A program made the position numbers and the translations under genes. 64,000 nt of DNA. It comes from CAZFDT01 sp964518335. Lineage in GTDB: Bacteria > Planctomycetota > Phycisphaerae > Phycisphaerales > Phycisphaeraceae. Location of the stretch: the NCBI GenBank assembly GCA_964518335.1, contig CAZFDT010000015.1, forward strand, positions 15,262 to 79,261, read 5' to 3'. This document shows, in pieces, positions 61,939 through 64,000 of this stretch. Each line of letters starts with the position of its first letter. Position 1 is the stretch's first letter. The notes beneath the pieces are model-generated. The model was not told where the DNA came from, ran no database searches, and saw only the letters and a program-made list of their open reading frames with translations.

Positions 61939-63108
61939 ATGGCTGCTGGCAACGTATCTCAAACGCCTCGTCGTAAGGTCGTAGTTCTTACGCTTACCCA
62001 TCAATGCAATCTGCGATGCACCTATTGCTATGAGGCGACTAAGTCCTCCCAGTGGATGCCGGAAGCGACAGCGAAACACATAATCGCTCACGAACTTGAT
62101 CTCACGGACGCCTTCGATGAGGTTGAATTTGACTTTCACGGCGGCGAGCCGTTCTTGGCATTTGAAACCATTCGCGCAGTCTGCGAGTGGACATGGCGGC
62201 AGCACTGGGCGAAGCCATTTCTATTTTTCGCAACAACCAACGGAACACTTGTTCATCAGAGTGTACAGAAGTGGCTTGCTGAGCATCGGTCTCAGTTCTG
62301 GTGCTCGCTGAGCCTTGATGGCAGTCCTCAGATGCACGAACTGAACAGACCGGGGTCGTTCGGATCCCTTGATATCGAGTTTTTCAAACAGACATGGCCC
62401 CAGCAACCCATGAAGATGACCGTATCCCCCGCGACGTTGCCGCTACTGGCGACAGGCGTCAAGTATATGCATGAGCGGGGACTCGAATTTACCTGCAATC
62501 TCGCATGTGGACTTAAGTGGGAAGATGCGCATATCCCGGTGCTTGTTGAGCAAGTGGCCGAGATAGTCGATTATTACTTGAACAATCCATCTGTCACGCC
62601 ATGTAACCTTCTGCAGGTTCCTTTGGACAAACTATGTTGGAAGCCACATGCTGACGGTGATGAGATACCGCGCTGGTGTGGCATCGGAAGTACCATTAAA
62701 GCCTATGACATTGACGGCACGTGCTACGGATGCCAGTCTCTCATTCCGTTCGATGGCAGTCGCGTTGCCACGGATAAGGACGGCTTGGGCGGTATCAACC
62801 CAATAGGTGACTTGCCTGAAGACTGTAAAGCATGTGCGTGCCGCCCGATTTGTCGTACATGTTATGCGGCAAACTATGCTATTCGCGGCAACCCAACACT
62901 GAGATGCTCAATGGAATGTGTGAGCACACGAGTGCTCACAGAGGCCAGTGCTTACTTGTACGCTCAGTGGCTTGGGGATGAGATATTGCCGCCTCACATG
63001 CGAGAGTGGCGAGATGCAAGAATCATCGGGACGTGCAATGCGATTGAGCAGCTCAGTCTCATGTCTTCAACTGCAATTGGGAAGCTGGCATCTCATGTCG
63101 GCCATTGA
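61939..63108 (+). CDS. Radical SAM/SPASM peptide maturase
   Basis: 389 residues. Radical SAM cluster motif CNLRCTYCYE (Cys23, 27, 30), then the SAM-binding FDFHGGEPFLAF and a barrel. The C-terminal part is SPASM-like: Cys-x12-Gly-x4-Cys (CGIGSTIKAYDIDGTCYGC), then CKACACRPICRTC and LRCSMEC, giving ligands for auxiliary Fe-S clusters. Such enzymes install thioether or C-C bonds in peptides; the target should be the Cys-repeat peptide just upstream. ATG at 61939 with AGAGGTGA upstream; the longer frame from 61687 only overlaps the peptide gene. Its 3' end overlaps by 50 bp the convergent gene. GC is well below the window's norm. Confidence 0.9.
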   Translation: MAAGNVSQTPRRKVVVLTLTHQCNLRCTYCYEATKSSQWMPEATAKHIIAHELDLTDAFDEVEFDFHGGEPFLAFETIRAVCEWTWRQHWAKPFLFFATTNGTLVHQSVQKWLAEHRSQFWCSLSLDGSPQMHELNRPGSFGSLDIEFFKQTWPQQPMKMTVSPATLPLLATGVKYMHERGLEFTCNLACGLKWEDAHIPVLVEQVAEIVDYYLNNPSVTPCNLLQVPLDKLCWKPHADGDEIPRWCGIGSTIKAYDIDGTCYGCQSLIPFDGSRVATDKDGLGGINPIGDLPEDCKACACRPICRTCYAANYAIRGNPTLRCSMECVSTRVLTEASAYLYAQWLGDEILPPHMREWRDARIIGTCNAIEQLSLMSSTAIGKLASHVGH

Positions 63109-63601
63109 TTTGCGATGCCTTGCCGTTGTCCTCGGGTAGATTTGGGCCGGCAGTTGCCAACAATAACCCCCGCTGCTCCCCCCACCCCACCGCCAACTCC
63201 CGCCGCAGCTTCTCCAGGCTCAATCCGCTCGGCTCATCGCCACGCAGGATCGCCTCGATGATGTCCGGCGCCAGTGAGGTCAACCGCAGCACGCGCCCAA
63301 CGTAAGACCGATCGACACCGACGTACGCTGCCAACTCGTCCAACCCGGCGAACCGTCCCGACTCGAGCTGCTGCTGCCAGCGGTGAGCCTTGGCCAGGGC
63401 CTCGACGAGTGTCTGGTTGACCTGACGTTCCTCGTGCCCTGACTCGGCATCGCCCGCACCCTCGGTGAGCACCATGAACCGCCCGTTGCGGCGCCTGAAC
63501 TTCGCCGGGATATGCACAACCACCGCGTCGCCGTCGCGTCGAACCCGCAGGCCCGGGTACTTCTCGTTCTGCTCATGCTCGATGGTCGCGATCTCATCCA
63601 T
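63059..63601 (-). CDS. Recombinase-associated protein with helix-turn-helix-like region
   Basis: 180 residues. The N-terminus (YPGLRVRRDGDAVVVHIPAKF, RRNGRFMVL) followed by RFAGLDELAAYVGVDRSYVGRVLRLTSLAPDIIEAILRG, a helix-turn-helix of ParB/KorB-like character, is typical of small proteins encoded directly after serine recombinases in planctomycetes and phages. It overlaps the recombinase stop codon by 8 bp (AAGGAG 7 nt before ATG 63601). The last 16 residues are read from the antisense of the radical SAM gene end, so its natural C-terminus may have been replaced. Confidence 0.75.
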   Translation of the reverse strand: MDEIATIEHEQNEKYPGLRVRRDGDAVVVHIPAKFRRRNGRFMVLTEGAGDAESGHEERQVNQTLVEALAKAHRWQQQLESGRFAGLDELAAYVGVDRSYVGRVLRLTSLAPDIIEAILRGDEPSGLSLEKLRRELAVGWGEQRGLLLATAGPNLPEDNGKASQINGRHEMPASQLQLKT

Positions 63602-64000
63602 GGACATGCTCCTTGCCCACAGCCGCGGGCCTCAGTTCCTCGACGATCTGCTCGATCCCGTTGGTGCGGAACCGCACGTCGATGCCGTTCATGGTGATGG
63701 TGATGTGCTCGATCAGTAACTGCAGCGCCCGCTGCTGTTCCTCGGGCATCAGCACCTCCCACACCGGATCGACAGCCCGCAGTGCGTCCCGCACGCGATC
63801 GAGATCGATCGGTTCCACCGCGGTTGGCATCGCCTCCAACTCGCGGATCGATCGCTCCAGGGCCTTGCGTTCACCCGTCAATCGCTTGAGTTCGTCGGCC
63901 ATGAACCCGTCGCCATTGTCGCCCACGTTGAGCACGGCCCGGATCGCCTTCTGCGTCTGCTCGTGCCGGGCGCGCAGTTGCCCAAGCCGAGCCTGCGCGT
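63594..64000 (-). CDS. Large serine recombinase, C-terminal part (cut by window edge)
   Basis: About 135 codons up to the window edge. The coiled coil (ELKRLTGERKALERSIRELE) and end domain (DPVWEVLMPEEQQRALQLLI, then ITITMNGIDVRFRTNGIEQIVEEL) match the C-terminus of large serine integrases of the resolvase/invertase superfamily. The catalytic serine domain lies outside the window. It is likely the integrase of the element that occupies the region right of tmRNA. Confidence 0.85.
   Translation of the reverse strand, partial: AQARLGQLRARHEQTQKAIRAVLNVGDNGDGFMADELKRLTGERKALERSIRELEAMPTAVEPIDLDRVRDALRAVDPVWEVLMPEEQQRALQLLIEHITITMNGIDVRFRTNGIEQIVEELRPAAVGKEHVHG

Overview
The window looks like chromosome of a Phycisphaerae-type planctomycete. 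The evidence is high GC, several pseudopilin genes with the N-terminal FTLIELLVV motif, PEP-CTERM surface proteins, an EF-Tu with a divergent switch I, a SecE with a long N-terminal extension, carbohydrate transport genes with a solute-binding protein fused to a permease, and frequent start codons placed 6-8 nt after a -10 hexamer with no Shine-Dalgarno. The placement rests on protein features only; there is no rRNA in the window.

Layout. 1-7 kb: start of proA, cdaR-cdaA (cyclic di-AMP synthesis), moxR, a STAS/RsbW-type partner-switching pair, ybeY, a CNNM/CorC-type transporter and a HigBA/RelE-like toxin-antitoxin pair with a palindromic operator. 7-31 kb: mostly housekeeping (cysS, hemB, guaB, ilvC, a PFOR/nifJ unit with a dihydroorotate-dehydrogenase-like gene, galK, a class IV aminotransferase, a CYTH protein, a HEAT-repeat membrane protein, KDPG aldolase, RNase Y), plus a pseudopilin and a TMTC-like membrane/TPR protein. 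31-39 kb: a second pseudopilin, an aminotransferase gene flanked by two inverted copies of a dispersed repeat of about 320-345 bp, and modABC. 39-53 kb: a glycan-use locus with a GH20 hexosaminidase, an SBP-permease fusion, a permease with a very large extracytoplasmic repeat domain, a PEP-CTERM LamG protein, an M60-like metallopeptidase, an N-acylglucosamine 2-epimerase-like protein, a LacI regulator, a third pseudopilin and a glycogen-synthase-like glycosyltransferase. 53-58 kb: SpoU methyltransferase, nusG-secE-tRNA(Trp)-rpmG-tuf, tRNA(Thr) and tmRNA.

From the 3' end of tmRNA to the right edge the character changes: lower GC, a large PEP-CTERM repeat protein with an exact 415-bp internal duplication, then a small precursor peptide with cysteine at every fourth residue, followed 10 nt later by a radical SAM/SPASM maturase. 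After that come, on the opposite strand, a recombinase-associated protein and the C-terminus of a large serine recombinase. I read this as an integrated element at the tmRNA gene carrying a ribosomally made, post-translationally modified peptide system. That is the best candidate here for an undescribed system.

A second theme is short repeats entering the genome and its genes. A fragment of the dispersed repeat lies in frame inside hemB, proline-coding mini-repeats extend hemB, a HEAT protein and a pseudopilin, and a double-hairpin intergenic element occurs three times with compensatory base changes.
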